Part shown: positions 7,791 to 18,600 of the stretch, piece after piece
How the letters are laid out: each line of letters begins with the position of its first letter
Position numbering within the stretch: the stretch's first letter is position 1
NCBI GenBank assembly: GCA_900540545.1
Contig: UQGJ01000001.1
Span: 62,001 to 126,000, forward strand
DNA from: an uncultured Eubacteriales bacterium
Lineage (GTDB): Bacteria; Bacillota; Clostridia; Oscillospirales; Oscillospiraceae
Reading direction: 5' to 3'
Length of the DNA: 64,000 bases
The notes under the pieces: model-generated
The model's input: only the letters and a program-made list of their open reading frames with translations
Database searches by the model: none
What the model was told of the DNA's origin: nothing
Made by a program: the position numbers and the translations under genes

Positions 7791-8339
7791 TCATTCCACC
7801 ACGTAAAGGGTGAGCAGGGCATTTGATTTGCTGATGTAGTGCCCGTCGTCCAGGGAGTAGAGGTAGTAAGTAGCCAGGCATGGGAACTCCCCGGTCTCCG
7901 TCTGCTTCACGTCCAGGGGAGCGGCCTCAATGAACTGGTCCGGCTCCAGGTAGCCCGATTCGTAGATCACCTGGCCGTTGTCGGATCGCACCACCTTGAT
8001 ATTGAAGCGGTTTCTATTATCCGGACGGTTCTCCAGCAGCCAGTTGACCCACTGCTCCGGGTCGGACAGGGAGACCATGGGTGTGGCGTTGATGGCCGCG
8101 CTCAAGGTTCCCTCGTCCACGGCCTCCTGGAGGGCGGCCAGCCGCTCCTCCTCGCTCATGTTGATGGTGCCGATCTGGACGTTGGGGTCCGCCGCGAAGG
8201 GTTCCGCGGCCCGGCCAACCGTGAAGTGCCAGATCAGGAAGGCCGAGACAACGATCACCGCCAGCGCCAGCAGGACAATGAGCGGTTTCCATGGAAAGGT
8301 CTTCTGCTCAGGGTCCGCGCGTTTCGCCACGTAGCTCAT
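7791..8339 (-). CDS. Single-pass membrane protein, surface paralogue 4
   Basis: A 182-residue paralogue with one membrane helix (about residues 18-38, LIVLLALAVIVVSAFLIWHF) and an ectodomain carrying N-V-Q-I-G-T-I, VVRSDNGQVIYESGYLEPDQFIEAAPL and TGEFPCLATYYLYSLDDG. The conserved order of a basic tail, one helix, an N-x-x-x-G turn and a C-terminal P-C-x-A-x-Y/F-x-x-Y strand pair matches its neighbours. The start codon immediately abuts the stop of paralogue 5 (8340), so the two are coupled. No catalytic motif. A role as a pilotin, anchor or minor subunit would fit, but this is inference from the context. Confidence 0.8.
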   Translation of the reverse strand: MSYVAKRADPEQKTFPWKPLIVLLALAVIVVSAFLIWHFTVGRAAEPFAADPNVQIGTINMSEEERLAALQEAVDEGTLSAAINATPMVSLSDPEQWVNWLLENRPDNRNRFNIKVVRSDNGQVIYESGYLEPDQFIEAAPLDVKQTETGEFPCLATYYLYSLDDGHYISKSNALLTLYVVE

Positions 8340-9050
8340 TTATTCCTTCGCCTCCTCTACGTCCATATCTGTCTGGGCAATACCGTCCATGGTATCTACT
8401 TCCGGCCCGCCTACGGTGAGGGTGATGGGGTAGTCGGTGGTCAGCACACGGTTGCCGTCGACGAGCCGGTACTGGACTGTGCAGGGGTAGGTCCCCGGCT
8501 CCAGGGTCCGGTCCAGCTTGACGGTCTCCACATACTGCCCGGGGGCAATGCGGTGGCTGGTGTAGAGCACCTCCCGGGTGTCCGAGCGCACCAGCTCCGC
8601 CACGCAGGGGTAGGGGTTGCCGGGCAGGTTGACGATCTCCAGGCGGCACTCCCGTTCTCCGGCGGCGACGGCAGGCGCGGCATTGACCACGACGAGGAAG
8701 TTACCCTCGCTGGGGGTAGCGCCGGGGTCCGGCGCGTTGAGCGTTCCCTCCTTGGCCGACAGCTCCGGGAAGGCCGCCGGGTCCATGGGGATGATCCCAT
8801 GGTACCCGGTGACCACCACCAACCCGGCCATGACGGCCACGGTGATAAGCACTGCCAGCAGGTAGGGCAGCCAGGCCGGGTGCTTTTCGGGGGCCAGACG
8901 GGCCCGGGAAGACTTCCCGAGCTTGTCCGCCACAGTGCAGGCCTTCGTCCCAGAGGCCTGGACATTTGCCGGCCGATACGGAGGTTTCTTCTGGTTGGAC
9001 TTGCCTGCGAGATGGGTGGGTTGGTGCTTCTTGTGCTTTTTACCGCTCAT
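8340..9050 (-). CDS. Single-pass membrane protein, surface paralogue 5 (long basic tail)
   Basis: A 236-residue paralogue whose cytoplasmic tail is much longer and more basic than in its neighbours (about 60 residues, Lys/His/Arg rich, beginning MSGKKHKKHQPTH). One membrane helix (about residues 62-82) is followed by a P-x-D-P-A-A-F-P-E-L linker shared with paralogue 6. The ectodomain has NLPGNPYPCVAELV, VLYTSHRIAPGQYVETVKLDRTLEPGTYPC and ends in an acidic tail (DMDVEEAKE). Paralogues 5 and 6 form a subgroup: both have LNAPDP, NLPGN and the motif R-T-L/F-E-P-G. The start overlaps the previous gene by the ATGA arrangement. The long basic tail could bind nucleic acid, lipid head groups or a cytoplasmic partner. 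Confidence 0.8.
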   Translation of the reverse strand: MSGKKHKKHQPTHLAGKSNQKKPPYRPANVQASGTKACTVADKLGKSSRARLAPEKHPAWLPYLLAVLITVAVMAGLVVVTGYHGIIPMDPAAFPELSAKEGTLNAPDPGATPSEGNFLVVVNAAPAVAAGERECRLEIVNLPGNPYPCVAELVRSDTREVLYTSHRIAPGQYVETVKLDRTLEPGTYPCTVQYRLVDGNRVLTTDYPITLTVGGPEVDTMDGIAQTDMDVEEAKE

Positions 9051-9604
9051 GTCCCGGCCTCCAGGACGTAGAGCGACACTGGGAAGTCGATGGGGCTGCT
9101 GCTCTCCTCGTTGCCTGTGTATAGGTGGTGCCGGGCAATGAGGTTATAAACCCCAGGCTCAAAGGTCCGGCCCAGGTCTACGGTCTCCACATACTTGCCC
9201 GGCTCGACCCGGTAGCTGGTGTAGATGGCCTCCAGGGTGTCGGCCATCATCAACTCCACAACACAGGCGTCGGTGTTGCCGGGGAGGTTCTCGATCTCCA
9301 GGTTACAGGATGTCTCCCCGGCGGTCATCACCGGCTCGGCGTTGATGGTGATGATATAGCCGCCGTCCGGTGCCTGTGCGTTGGGGTCCGGGGCGTTGAG
9401 GGAGCCGGTCCTGGCGTTGAGGTCCGGCAGGGCCGCCCGGCTCACCGGGAGGAGCCCGGCGTAGGCGGCGGCGACTCCCGCCACCGCCGCCAGGGCCAGC
9501 GCCACGACCACGAGGAGCACAACGAGCCAGATTTTATGTTTTTTCCTTGGCGGTTTGTCTTTCTTCTCTTTTTCCGCCAATCTGCTGGGTGCATGAGTCG
9601 GCAT
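9047..9604 (-). CDS. Single-pass membrane protein, surface paralogue 6
   Basis: A 185-residue paralogue, the first of the array after the giant protein gene. It has a basic tail (KEKKDKPPRKKHK), one membrane helix (about residues 23-46, LVVLLVVVALALAAVAGVAAAYA) and an ectodomain with LPDLNARTGSLNAPDPNA, NLEIENLPGNTDACVVELM, IYTSYRVEPGKYVETVDLGRTFEPGVY and NLIARHHLYTGNEES. It is closest to paralogue 5. The start at 9604 has AAGGAGA upstream and lies 17 bp from the stop of the giant gene, so both are probably on one mRNA. No function is known for the family. Confidence 0.8.
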   Translation of the reverse strand: MPTHAPSRLAEKEKKDKPPRKKHKIWLVVLLVVVALALAAVAGVAAAYAGLLPVSRAALPDLNARTGSLNAPDPNAQAPDGGYIITINAEPVMTAGETSCNLEIENLPGNTDACVVELMMADTLEAIYTSYRVEPGKYVETVDLGRTFEPGVYNLIARHHLYTGNEESSSPIDFPVSLYVLEAGT

Positions 9605-9620
9605 GGCCTGTTGTCTCCTT

Positions 9621-12600
9621 TCAGTTCGTGGCAGTCTCAGGGCTGTTCTTCGCTGCGTCAGTATCGCTGACCGTGTAACCAAAGTTGATGGTGTACCCGA
9701 AGGTCACGTCTTCGCCCAGATGGACGAGCCCGTGCTCCAGCTGGATGCGGTAGGGCACCTGGCCGTCGGAGCCCAGCGCCGAGATCAGGCTGGAAGTAAA
9801 CGTGTTGGGCTCATACTTGATTGGCGTAAAGAGTGTCTTGCCAGCGGCGTTGGTCAGGGTGAACTTGACGCCGCTGTCCACCACGTCTACCTCCGTGTTG
9901 AGGTCCGCGCTGTGGCTGGCCAGGGGGACGGTGGCGTTGACCTTGCCCTCCGCTCCGCCGTCTGCGATCTGCGTCAGGCCGGTCAGGCTCAGCTTGACGG
10001 GGAAAGCGCTGAGGTTCTTCACGGTGCAGTCGTTGCTGTAAGAGGTGGTCGTTTGCAGGTTGATGTCCGCGTGGGGGTTCTTCGGCACGGAAACACTGAC
10101 CGTTTTGCTGGTCACGCCCTTCACGGTCACGTTGATGGTGAGGTCGGTGCCGCCGGCGGTGTGGACGGTGAGGACATAGACCTCGTCCGTCTTGATGTTG
10201 TAGGCTGCCGCATTGTAGCAGACAATGGTGTTGAGCTTGCTCATGGACACGTTTCCGGTTTGATCTATCTCGTATTTGGCGTCTGCATTAGCCGCAGTCT
10301 TGCCGACGAGCCTAAAGCCCAGCTTTGCGTTGGCGTTGACCGTGCCATAGGCATAGTAGTTATCCACGAGGGTCGCTTCCGGTGTGGCGGTGTAGCTTGC
10401 GCCGTTGTGGGTGATGGTGACGCCGGTGACTGCGCCTCCATCCACGATGGCGCCCGCTGTGTTGCTCGTCGCACCGAAGACGGTATTCGTGACCCAGTAC
10501 AGCTCTTTCCCCTGCCGGGGCGTTACGGTGACGTTATACACACTGTCCAGAACGGTGAGCTGGGCGGTGGCCTCCACGTCGTTGTAGACGTTCAAGCCGG
10601 GTTTCTTTACCGTAAACGTGACGTCGCCCGCCTTCATCAGGGTGATCTTGCCGTCGCTGCCGATGGTGGCCACAGATTCATCGCTGCTCTCATAGGTGAC
10701 CACGCCGTTGCCGGAGCCGCCACCCACAGTGAGGTTGACCGTGCCGCCCACGTAGGCCGTGGTCTTGTCCAGCGTGGCGGTCAGCGTCTTCTGCGTGCCC
10801 TGGACCACGTTGATCACTCGGTAGCCGTTGTAGTCGGCGTAGGTGTCGTTGCCCTTCTTGGTGAAGCGAATCTCGACGCCATCGCCCAGACCAGTGAACG
10901 CGATCTTCCCGCTGGTCTCGTCCACCGTGAACACAGATGCGTTGCCGGAAGAGAAGGTGATGGCCCCGCCGGTATTTGTACCGCCGCTGACGGCGATGGT
11001 GGCGTCGGTGGTGCCGTATTTATAAACGAATTTTCCATTACTCAACGTGTAGTCGCCGCCCATATTGACCGTGGGCTCGGCCTGGGGAATCTTGACCACC
11101 TTGTTGGAGGTCTTCGTGCTGGCCGTCTGCGTGTCGTAGTTGCCGTTGGGTGTAAAAATGACCCGCAGGTGGTAGTTGTAATCAGCGGCCACGGGGGTGT
11201 AGGTGCTGTTGGTGGCGTCCGTGATGTTCGACCACGACGATCCATCTGTGCTCCGCTGCCACTGCCAGCCTCCCGTCGCATCCTTCGGGGCCGTCTCGGC
11301 GGTGAGCTGGGTGCCGATCATGGGGTCCTTGGCCGCCGCCGCCGGGCTCAGGGTAACCTTGGTGATCGAGGCCCTCTTGACGGTAAAGGTAGTGGTGGCC
11401 GAGACATCGTTGTAATAGTCGCCGCCGGGCTTCGTCGCCTTGATGGTGGCGGAGCCGCCTGCCGCCTTCACGGTGATGGCGCCGGTGGAGGAATTGACGT
11501 CGATGTAAGTGCCGCCGCTGGTGACCGTGTAGGACACCGCGCCGGTGCCGGTGCCGCCGCCACCGCTGGCGCTGACGCTATGGTTCTTCCCGTCGCCCCA
11601 GGTTGCGGTATTGGACACGCTGAAGGTGAACGTCAGCGCGCCCTGGGTGCCCTTGATCGTGGTGACGTTGTAGCCCATGCTCCAGTCGGTATATTCATTT
11701 CCGCCCGTCTTGGTGATGGTGATGGTCGCCGTGCCGATGCCTGTGGGGGTGACGACGCCGCCGGCGCTGACGGTGGCGACCTCGGGTTTGTTAGAGACAA
11801 AGCTGACCGTGCTGCCGGTGATGTTCGTGCCGCCGGTCACGGAGATGGTGCCCGTTTTGCCGTAGGCCAGCGTCTGGCCGGAGAAAGGACTGTTGAAGGT
11901 GACGGTGGGCGCCGTCTGGGTGGCCTTCACCACGGCCGCGGTCGCGGTGGCGCTCACCGTGCCGGCGTAGCTGCCGGTGCCCACTACGGTCAGGCGCAGA
12001 TACTTACCCACGTCGTCGCCGTTGGGGGTGTAGGTGAGGGTGGTGGGGTTTGCGCCGGTGCAGTCAGCCCAGGTGGTTTTATCCACGCTCCGCTCCCACT
12101 TGTAGGTGGCGGTCGCGTTGGCGGGAGTCAGCGTGCCGGAGATTGCGGTCGTCGCCACGGGGGCGTTGCTGTTCAGTGTCACCCCGGTGAGTTTGATCAG
12201 GTCCTTGTCCAGATGGGGGTAACTGCCGGCTGTCTGGTTCCAGGAGTAGAGGTCAGAGACATTAACTCCGGCAGATGTGGCCCCGAGAGGGAGCTTGGCG
12301 TTGAGTTCGGTGGCGAAGGTCACGGCTTTCATCTGGGCCTCGGTATACTTGGAGCAGTTGGTCAGGCCGTTGCCGCCGTTGGCGGTACTGTCTTTCCAGT
12401 AGCTATAAGTCACTTTGCTTCCGGTGCGGGAGAGGCCGTAAGAAGTGCTGGTGCCGGAGAGAGTTCCGGCGTTGTAACACAGTGACACCTGACCGCTGCC
12501 GCTCCCGGTTCCCGTGATACCGCTCACAGAGACGCCCTTAAGTGTGCCGGTATTGTAGCAGTTGACGATCTTGCCGCTGTTGATACCCGCGATCCCGGCG

Positions 12601-15600
12601 GCATCGGTCGCAGTCCCCGTAGAATTCACCTCCGCCATGTTCCAGCAGTTGGTGATGAGGCCTGCGGAGTCGTTGGCAATGGCGCCTACGTAAGTGTCGC
12701 GCGAAACTACACCGCTATAAATGCCCAAGCCGTTCACCTTGCCGGTGGAGGTGATCTCGTTGACAAGGCCGCCGGTGCTGGAACGGAGGGAAGTGATCTC
12801 GTGCATCCCGCCCTCCAGGGTGCCGCTGAGGGAGGGCATAGACACCCAGCGCATGTTCGATCCCGTGCCGCCGAAGGCTTCGCCCAATAGGCTGATATTT
12901 TCCGTCAGTTCGGCGTTCTTCGAGCCGCCGGCCTTGTTGGCATACCAGGCCAGGGCCTCGGGGGTTCCAATCTGATAGGGAGTTGCGCTGGTGCCGTCCC
13001 CGGTGGGTTTTTTCGCCGTGGCGAAGGTGTCCACCCAGTTGGCCACCACGCTCCAGTCGGCAGCTGCCGGCAGCGTGCCGAAGGTGGGATACTGGCCCGC
13101 GGTGTACTTCCAGACATTATTGCTGGAGAAGTTGGTCTGGGCTCCATTGAGCTGGTACGCCGCACCCCAGCTTTGAAGCTGAGATTCCGTCATTGCAGTG
13201 GCGGCGCCACTTGCCATGCCAAAGGCTTGGGAAGCGCTACCCGTAAGATAGAAGTTATTGCTGGTTTTGGTGGTCGCATTGTGCCAACCGGCGATAGCTC
13301 CGGCGTATGCGCTTGCGGAGACATTTCCAGTGTTATAGCAATTTGTTATGCTTGCACCACTAACACTGGTCGTACTACCAACGATTCCACCCGCATATTG
13401 CCCAGCGGACGATACGTTTCCTGTGTTGTAACAGTCTTTGATAATGCCCTGTGTCCAACCGACGAGACCGCCGACTTCCTTTCCGCTCCCTGTGACTGTT
13501 GCATTATTCCAACAGCGTTCAATAGAAGCTTTGTAAATCTGCTCGTCGACTGACAGGTTGCCTACAATGGAACCGACGTCATTGGGACCGTTGATTGCGC
13601 CGCTATAAATTCCAAAATCGTGGGCAGTTCCAGCCAAGGCTTGGCCGCTTGCGCTACCGGAAAGGCTGCTAAAAAACCCATTTCCATTCTTGATATACAG
13701 GTTTTCTACATAATGGCCGCCGCCGTCAAAGTGGACAGTGGACGTGGCAATGGGCGTCCACTCCAGGCAGTTGGAGAAATCGGCGTTCACGGTGGCCGCG
13801 CCGGTGTAGCTCTTGCCGGACAGATCGATATTGGAGGTGAGCTGCGCATAGAGTGTGGTCTTTCCGCCGTTGACCTGCGCCATGAACCAGGCCATACCCT
13901 CGGCGCTGCCGATCTGGTAGGGGCTTTCGGCGGTGCCGCTGCCGGTGACCCCGGCCCCGGCCTGGGTGAGGCTCTTGCCCACGTCCTGCCAGTTGCCGGC
14001 CTTGACGGTCAGGGTCACGTCGGCGGAGGTCGCCTCGTTATAGGAGACGTCTCCCGCGCGCTTGACATAGAACGTGGCAGAGCCCAACTTGTGGAGCGTG
14101 ATATTGCCGCTGCCGTCTATCGTAGCGACATCCGTGTTCTTGCTGTAGTAGGTGTAGGCGCCGGCGTTGCCGCCGCCCGCCGTCAGCTTCACGCCTGTTG
14201 CGGTGAGGAGCACCTCGCTGCCGGGCGACAGGGTCGCTGTCACGGTGGACTGCGTGCCCCGGGCGATGGTGATCTTGACTGCCGGGCTGGCGGCGTACCC
14301 GCTCTTCGCCGCGTACCGCACATAGTAGGTCCCGCCGGCCAGGGGGGTCTTGTCCGCTTTACAGGTAGTCCACCCGGTCGTGGCCGTCTCGCTGGTGTTG
14401 TACTCCATTGCGGTGGCGGTGCCGCTGATGTAGCCGGAGGTGCCCTTGTCCGCAGCCACGCCGCTCAAGCCGGTGGGGGCCTTCGTGTCAGCGGCCTCCA
14501 CGGTCAGGGTAAGCGTGCCGGAGCTCTTATCGGCATACATGGCGTCGCCCCCACGTGTGACAAAGAAAGTCACTGTGCCGGTCCCTTTGATGGTGATGGC
14601 TCCGCTGGTTTGATTTATGCTGGCCACGGCGTCATTATTTCCAGTGAATTTATAGGCTCCGGCGCCGTTTCCGCCGCCTGCCGTGATCTTCAAGCCCGTG
14701 TCAGTAAACTTGACTGTCTTGCTGGTCTCCGTGGCGGTCGCGGAGAACGAGCCGGTCACCGTACTCTGCGTGCCCAGAGAGACCGTCACCGTCTGGTATG
14801 CGCTGACGTCATAAAGGTCGGTCTGCGCATACCGCACATAGTAGGTCCCGGCGGTGGTCAGCGCGGTAGTGCTGGCACCACAGGTTTTCCATGTGCTGTC
14901 GGTGCTGCGCTTGTACTCCATCGCCGCCGTGGTGTTTTTGAGATATGCGCTGGCGGCTCCGTTCGCCGCCACGCCGGCCACCGTGGTGGGCGCGGCCTGG
15001 GTCCCGCGGTTGATGGTCAGCTCCCAAGTGCCGGAGATAGGCAGGTACGAGCCGTTCCCCGCCATAGTCGCCTTCACGTACACGGTCCCCGCTTTAGTAG
15101 GCGTCAGGGTGCTGCCGCTGATGGTCGCTGCACCTGTGCCGCCGCTCACGACCTCATAAGTAACCGTGCCGTTTGTCGAACCGCCGGTGACAGCAAGGGT
15201 CACGGTGTTGGGGGCTATCACCGGGTTGGGCGTCATGGTCAGCTTCAGCTCCGCCTGCTCCGCCTTGGCCACAACGCTGGTGGTCACAGCCGTTTGGGTG
15301 CCGTAATAGTCGCTGCTGCCGCTGGGGGTAAACGTCACCTGGAGGTACTTGCCCACGTCGGTGCCGTTGGGCGTATAGGAATTCGTGGCGGCCCCGGAGC
15401 CGGTGCAGTTCGTCCAGGGACCACTGGTGCTCGCGGCGTACTGCCACTGGTAGGCACCCGTGGCCGCGTTGGGCGTGGGCGTGGCCGTGACGGCCTTGCC
15501 GAAGGTGGGGGTGCCGGAGCTCATGGACAGGTTGGTCACCGTGATCTTGGTCTTCTGAGAGGTGACTGGCGACCACGGAGAAGCCGTCTTATCGTCAGTC

Positions 15601-18600
15601 TCCTCCAGCCGGGTCCAGAAGTAGTAGGTGGTATTCTGTGTCACAGTGAGGTTGGTGGTGCCCGTGGCCGCACTATTTTTGAGGCTGGGGGTGGTGCTGG
15701 CCGAAGGAGCGGTGCCCGTGGTGTTATAGTAATAGTCCTGGCCCTTCACCACATTGAGTACAATTTGCTTGTCCGTATAGCTGGAGATGCTCGGCTTGGC
15801 AGGAGCCGTCTGGGTGGCCTTCGCCACCGCCGCAGTCGCGGTAGCGCTCACTGTACCGGCGTAGCTGCCGGTGCCCACCACGGTCAGGCGCAGGTACATG
15901 CCCACGTCGGCGGCGTTGGGGGTGTAGGTGAGGGTGGTGGGATTCGCGCCGGTACAGGTCGTCCAAGAGCTTTTGTTCGAGCTCCGCTCCCACTTGTAGG
16001 TGGCGGTCGCGCCAGCGGGGGCCGGCGTGCCGGTGATTTGAGTACCCACCACGGGCGCGTTGCTGTTCAGCGTCACGCCGGTGAGAAGAGTGATGCCCTT
16101 GTTCAGCACAGGGTAGTTTGCCCCCGTCTGGCTCCAGGGGTAGAGGTCAGAGACGCTGACCCCGGCGGCCGTGGCCCCGAGGGGGAGCCTGGCGTTGAGG
16201 TCGGTGGCAAAGCCCGACGACTGCATCTGTTCCTGGGTAAGTGCACCGCAGTTGCTCAGGCCGGAGCCGCCGCTGATGTTGCTGCCTTTCCAATAGCTGT
16301 AAGTCACTGTGTTTCCGGTGCGGGAGAGGCCGTAAGAATTGCTGGTGCCAGTGAGGGTGCCGGCGTTATAGCACAACGACACCTTGCCGTCCGAGCCGGC
16401 GCCTGTTGCCGCGATACCGCTGGCGTTATAACCTTTGATCGTACCGAGGTTGTAGCAGTTGACGATTTTCCCGTTGTTGACGCCTACGATACCGGAGGCA
16501 TCGGTCGTACTCCCAGTAGAATTTACCGCTGCCCTGTTCCAGCAGTTGGTGATGAGGCCCGCGTTGGTATTTGCAACGGCGCCCACAGAATTGGCGCGCG
16601 AAACTGCGCCGCTGTAAATGCCCAAGCCATTCACCTTGCCGGTGGAGGTGATTGAATCAATTAGGCCGCCGGTGCTGGAATAGAGGGGGGAGATCTGGTA
16701 CATCTGACCCTCCAGGGTGCCGCTGAGGGAGGACATAGACTTCCAGAGGAGGTTCGCACCCGTGCCGCCGTAAGCCGCGCCTGTCAGGTCGATATTCGCC
16801 GTCAGTTTTGCGCTCCCCGTGCCGGTGGTCTTGTTGGCGTACCACGCCAGGGCCTCGGGGGTGGAGATGGAGTAGGGGCTTCCGCCGGGTTTCTTCGTCG
16901 GGGCGAAGGCGTCCACCCAGTCGGCCACAACGCCCCAGTCGGAGGCCGCCGTCAGCGTGCCGAAGGTGGGATACTGGCCCGCGGTGTACTTCCAGACGTT
17001 ATTGCTGGAGAAGTTGGTCTGGGCCTCGTTGAGCTGGTACGCCGCGCCCCAGGATTGGAGCTGGGCGGTGGTGACGTCGGTGACGCTGCCGGTACCAGCC
17101 TCATATATCGCGCTGCTTGCATATGCGGTAGTATCAGCGAAACAGTTTGTTATAGTACCGTTGCTGATTTTGGCAAAAGCGGGGGTATCTCCTGCGTTAT
17201 AGGAATTTTCGATACGTGCCTTGCTACTACCAGTGGCTCTGCCGCTGTCGTCGCCAATGAACGCTCCACAATGGCCATCCTGACTGACTACGGTAGCTCG
17301 ATTGAAGCAGTTCTGAATCACAGCCCGGTTATCCGCCCCAACCGTACAAATGCCGATAAATGCAGCCACGTAGTCGCTTCCGGTAATTTTACTGTTTGTT
17401 CCAATCCCCAAATTTTTGATGGTCACGCCATCTGCGTAACCTACCAGACCGATATTAGTTCCGGAAGCGATGGTCAAGTAGTCGATGACATGTCCACCAC
17501 CGTCGATCGTACCAGCATACCTTGTTGAGGTGTTACCGATAGGCACCCACTTGAGGGGGGCGGACGCTGAACCACCGTATGCTGCGCCAATCAATTCGAT
17601 ATTTGCAGTCAGCGTGGCATTAAGGCTGGTCTTTCCACCGTTTACTTGGGTCATAAACCATGCTAGACCCTCAGCGTTTCCAACCATATAATTGGCTTCA
17701 CCGGTGGGTTTCTGCGCCGTGGCAAAGGTGTCCACCCAGTTGCCCACCGCGCTCCAGTCGGCGGCTGCCGGCAGCGTGCCGAAGGTGGGGTATTGGTTTG
17801 CTGTATATTTCCAAACGCTGTTGTTTGCAAAAGTGCTCTGTGCGCCGTTGAGCTGGTATGCAGCTCCCCAACTCTTAAGCTGGTCTTCTGTCTTTTCCGC
17901 TGCGTTGCCACTGCTTATACCAAAAGCTGCGACAGAACTACCCGCAAGGTAGAAGTTATTATTGGTTTTGGTGGTCGCATTGTGCCAACCGGCGATAGCT
18001 CCGGCGTATGCGCTTGCGGAGACATTTCCAGTGTTATAGCAATTTGTTATGCTTGCACCACTAACACTGGTCGTAGTACCTACAATTCCTCCCGCATATT
18101 GCCCAACGGCAGATACGTTTCCTGTGTTGTAGCAGTCCTTGATAATGCCCTGCTGCCAACCGACAAGGCCACCAATTTCCTTCCCGCTCCCCGAGACTGA
18201 GGCATTGTTCCAGCAGCGTTCTATAGACGCCTTATAGGTCAGATTGTCAACCGACAGACTACCCACAAGAGCGCCCACGTTATCGCTGCCATTAATTGAG
18301 CCGCTCTGAATTCCCAAATTTTGAATTATGCCAGCCGCGGCTTGGTTGCTGGAGCTGCCGGAGATGCCAGCAAAGAAACCTTTCCCGTTCTTGATGTATA
18401 GGTTCTCTACATAGTGGCCACCACCGTTAAAGTGGACAGTGGAATTATTGATGGGGACCCATTCGATACAATTAGTGAAGTCGGGTTTAATAGTGGTTTC
18501 GCCGGAGTAGGTCTTGCCAGCCAGATCGACGTTAGCGGTGAGCTCAGCATAGAGCGTAGTCTGGCCCCCATTCACCTGCGCCATGAACCACGCAAGCCCT

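Noticed and set aside
9603..12485. A 960-codon plus-strand reading frame opposite the giant gene
   Set aside because: It is antisense to the repeat-rich adhesin, rich in Gly/Val/Asp/His low-complexity sequence with no domains. Long antisense frames are expected over GC-rich coding DNA. The minus-strand product has clear GLUG and Ig-like repeats.
13620..16655. A 1,011-codon plus-strand reading frame opposite the giant gene
   Set aside because: Same reason: a mirror of the repeats, no recognisable family and no good ribosome site.
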